Part shown: one piece after another, positions 62,713 through 64,000 of the stretch | Position numbering within the stretch: the first letter of the stretch is position 1 | How the letters are laid out: every line of letters begins with the position of its first letter | Source: Rosettibacter primus | Lineage (GTDB): Bacteria; Bacteroidota; Ignavibacteria; Ignavibacteriales; Melioribacteraceae | Assembly (NCBI RefSeq): GCF_036860675.1 | Contig: NZ_JAYKGK010000009.1 | Span: 1 to 64,000 of the forward strand | Reading direction: 5' to 3' | Length of the DNA stretch: 64,000 nucleotides | Made by a program: the position numbers and the translations under genes | The notes under the pieces: generated by a model | Told to the model about the DNA's origin: nothing | Seen by the model: the letters and a program-made list of their open reading frames with translations, nothing else | Database searches by the model: none

Positions 62713-63381
62713 CTACCTCGCCTTTTTTATAAATCTTACCATAACATTCTTTGCAATCTTTTCACTAACAGTTACTGTTTTCCCGCTAAATTTAATTATC
62801 ATTGATTTATCGAAAGAAACAATATCAAAAACTTCAAAAGGAGTATTAAGCACTAAACCAATTTTAGTTAAATATTTGATAAGTCTGTTGTCTGTATCAT
62901 CAACTTGAGCAATTTCATAAATTTTTCCAATTTCACATGAATTCATAGGAATTAATTTAGAAATTTTAGGAAGCGTTCCATCCTTTCGAGGGATTGGATG
63001 CCCATGAGGGTCTAATTCTGGATATCCAAGAAATTCATCAATCTTATCAATCAAATAATCGGAGGTATTATGCTCAAGTTTTTCTGCTTCTTCATGAACT
63101 TCACTCCATGGAATTTTAAGAACCTCTAATAAAAACATTTCCCAGATTCTGTGCTTTCTTATAACTTTAAGTGCAGCTTTTTTCCCTTCCTTTGTAAGTC
63201 GCATACCTTTATACTTTGTATAAGAAATTAAACCTTCGTTAGCAAGCTTCTTGGCCATATCACTTATTGCAGAATTTGATATCGAAAGTCTTTCTGCAAT
63301 TTTAGAAGTAGCAGCACTTTCCCCTTCAATGCTGTGAGTATAAATCAACTTTAAATAATTTTCTTTTGATATTGTTGACAT
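62713..63381 (-). CDS. DtxR/MntR-family metal-dependent repressor
   Basis: The start is set at 63381 (MSTISKENYLKLIY); the longer frame covers the promoter. The 222-residue protein has the DtxR winged helix (ATSKIAERLSISNSAISDMAKKLANEGLI), the metal-binding/dimer domain (HEEAEKLEH, DPHGHPIP) and a C-terminal SH3-like domain. It is the first gene of the leftward iron operon. Palindromes in its promoter suggest Fe(II)-dependent autoregulation. Mn(II) is the alternative metal. Confidence 0.9.
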   Translation of the reverse strand: MSTISKENYLKLIYTHSIEGESAATSKIAERLSISNSAISDMAKKLANEGLISYTKYKGMRLTKEGKKAALKVIRKHRIWEMFLLEVLKIPWSEVHEEAEKLEHNTSDYLIDKIDEFLGYPELDPHGHPIPRKDGTLPKISKLIPMNSCEIGKIYEIAQVDDTDNRLIKYLTKIGLVLNTPFEVFDIVSFDKSMIIKFSGKTVTVSEKIAKNVMVRFIKKAR

Positions 63382-63401
63382 AATTAAGCTTATTTTTGTA
63401 A

Positions 63402-63432
63402 TAAAGTTAAGTAAACTTAAATATATATTCAA
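63402..63432 (-). promoter_or_regulatory. Promoter candidate of the iron operon
   Basis: On the minus strand TTG (63430-63432) is followed after 20 nt by TAACTTTA (63402-63409), one base short of TAnnTTTG. It predicts a start within about 20 nt of the regulator ATG. Confidence 0.5.
63407..63420. promoter_or_regulatory. DtxR-type operator candidate 1
   Basis: TTAAGT-AA-ACTTAA has perfect 6-bp arms and lies within the promoter spacer, abutting the -7 element. It is positioned for repression by the adjacent DtxR-family regulator. Confidence 0.5.
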
Positions 63433-63444
63433 GTTTATTAAACT
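63432..63444. promoter_or_regulatory. DtxR-type operator candidate 2
   Basis: AGTTTA-T-TAAACT has perfect 6-bp arms and touches the -33 TTG. It lies 12 bp beyond operator 1 and shares AGT/ACT half-site character with it. Confidence 0.42.
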
Positions 63445-63578
63445 ATATTTTTACATATGCTGATGATTTTGGTATTGTTAATTCCAATTAATAATTATGA
63501 ACCATATTGAAATTTTTATCGTTCAATAGGTAGTGACTAAATAAATTATTATTTTTGTGTTTAAATAATGGAGCATTT

Positions 63579-64000
63579 ATGAATTTAAGCATAGATAATA
63601 TTAAAACCGCTTTAAGGAATGTAATTGACCCGGATTTGCATCGAGATATCGTAAGTCTAAATATGGTAAAAGAAATCAAAATTAATGATTCCGAGATTTA
63701 CATAGACATTCAGCTTACAACACCTGCCTGCCCTTTAAAAGACAAGATTAAACAGGATTGTATTGATGAAATTAAAAAAACTTTCCCTTCAGTTGAAAAA
63801 GTAACAGTGAATATGAGTTCAAATGTTCAATCAAAAATGATAAATAAAGACTCTATTTTGCCTGGAGTAAAAAATACAATTGCAGTTGCAAGCGGAAAAG
63901 GGGGCGTCGGCAAAAGCACTGTCGCAGTTAATGTTGCTGTTGCTTTATCAAAACTTGGAGCTAAGGTTGGTTTAATTGATGCAGATATTTATGGTCCAAG
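63579..64000 (+). CDS. Mrp/ApbC-type P-loop Fe-S carrier (partial, runs off the window)
   Basis: ATG 63579 follows TGGAGCATTT. The visible 140 residues contain an N-terminal MIP18/DUF59 domain (LRNVIDPDLHRDIVSLNMV, TTPACPLK) and then the deviant Walker A motif ASGKGGVGKSTVAVNVA and LIDADIYGP. Mrp/ApbC/NBP35 relatives bind and transfer Fe-S clusters. A TATTTTTG at 63550-63557 may be its -7 element, but no TTG lies at the expected distance. Placement beside an iron-uptake operon fits its role. Confidence 0.93.
   Translation, partial: MNLSIDNIKTALRNVIDPDLHRDIVSLNMVKEIKINDSEIYIDIQLTTPACPLKDKIKQDCIDEIKKTFPSVEKVTVNMSSNVQSKMINKDSILPGVKNTIAVASGKGGVGKSTVAVNVAVALSKLGAKVGLIDADIYGP

Overview
The window looks like a chromosome segment from a low-G+C member of the Ignavibacteria/Chlorobi/Bacteroidetes group, most like Ignavibacterium or Melioribacter. 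The evidence is indirect but consistent. Secreted proteins end in type IX secretion (T9SS) sorting tails with an NYPNPFNP signature. LpxC and FabZ are fused. Several promoters fit the Bacteroidetes-type pattern TTTG-N19/20-TAnnTTTG. BamA, Skp, Lpx and TamB genes mark a diderm envelope. No rRNA, tRNA, CRISPR array, prophage or transposase gene was found.

Region 1 (1-17370, all leftward) is a glucuronoxylan utilisation locus. It encodes a T9SS-tailed GH10 xylanase, a GH43 beta-xylosidase/arabinofuranosidase, a GH115 alpha-glucuronidase, a GH8 oligoxylanase, a T9SS-tailed carbohydrate-binding protein, a GPH-type sugar symporter, a LacI regulator, a GH29 fucosidase-family enzyme and mannonate dehydratase UxuA. 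A methyltransferase-type corrinoid protein lies 32 nt downstream of the xylanase. Since GH115 enzymes release 4-O-methyl-glucuronate, a corrinoid-dependent demethylation step is an attractive but unproven idea. Composite dispersed repeats fill the two long gaps (1-378 and 6037-6579).

Region 2 (17678-46755, almost all rightward) is an envelope and housekeeping block. It runs uppS, bamA, two skp-like genes, lpxD, lpxC-fabZ, lpxA, a LipM-like acyltransferase, a propeller protein, two heptose genes, tamB, rnr, and a metalloprotease-propeller-barrel protein. It continues with an FmdB-type zinc ribbon, a lipoprotein, prs, rplY, pth, rpsF-ssb-rpsR-rplI, secD and secF.

Region 3 (46756-57170) is regulatory. 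A leftward cluster holds an ECF sigma factor, an unrecognised single-pass membrane protein, two SpoIIE/RsbU-type phosphatases, an RsbW-like kinase and a STAS protein. One phosphatase is split by a frameshift at a nine-base homopolymer. Rightward genes are a second STAS protein, purA, an orphan histidine kinase and a dCMP deaminase. A strongly predicted small RNA with three exposed CCCTC motifs lies just before the deaminase gene.

Region 4 (57266-64000) carries ppk1, then a leftward iron operon (DtxR-type regulator, membrane-anchored DtxR-FeoA fusion, FeoB G domain, FeoB membrane domain) under a promoter bracketed by palindromes. The window ends inside a rightward Mrp/ApbC-type Fe-S carrier gene. 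The best leads are the small RNA (56500-56612), the corrinoid protein in the xylan locus, the split phosphatase gene, and the membrane-tethered DtxR-FeoA protein with split FeoB.
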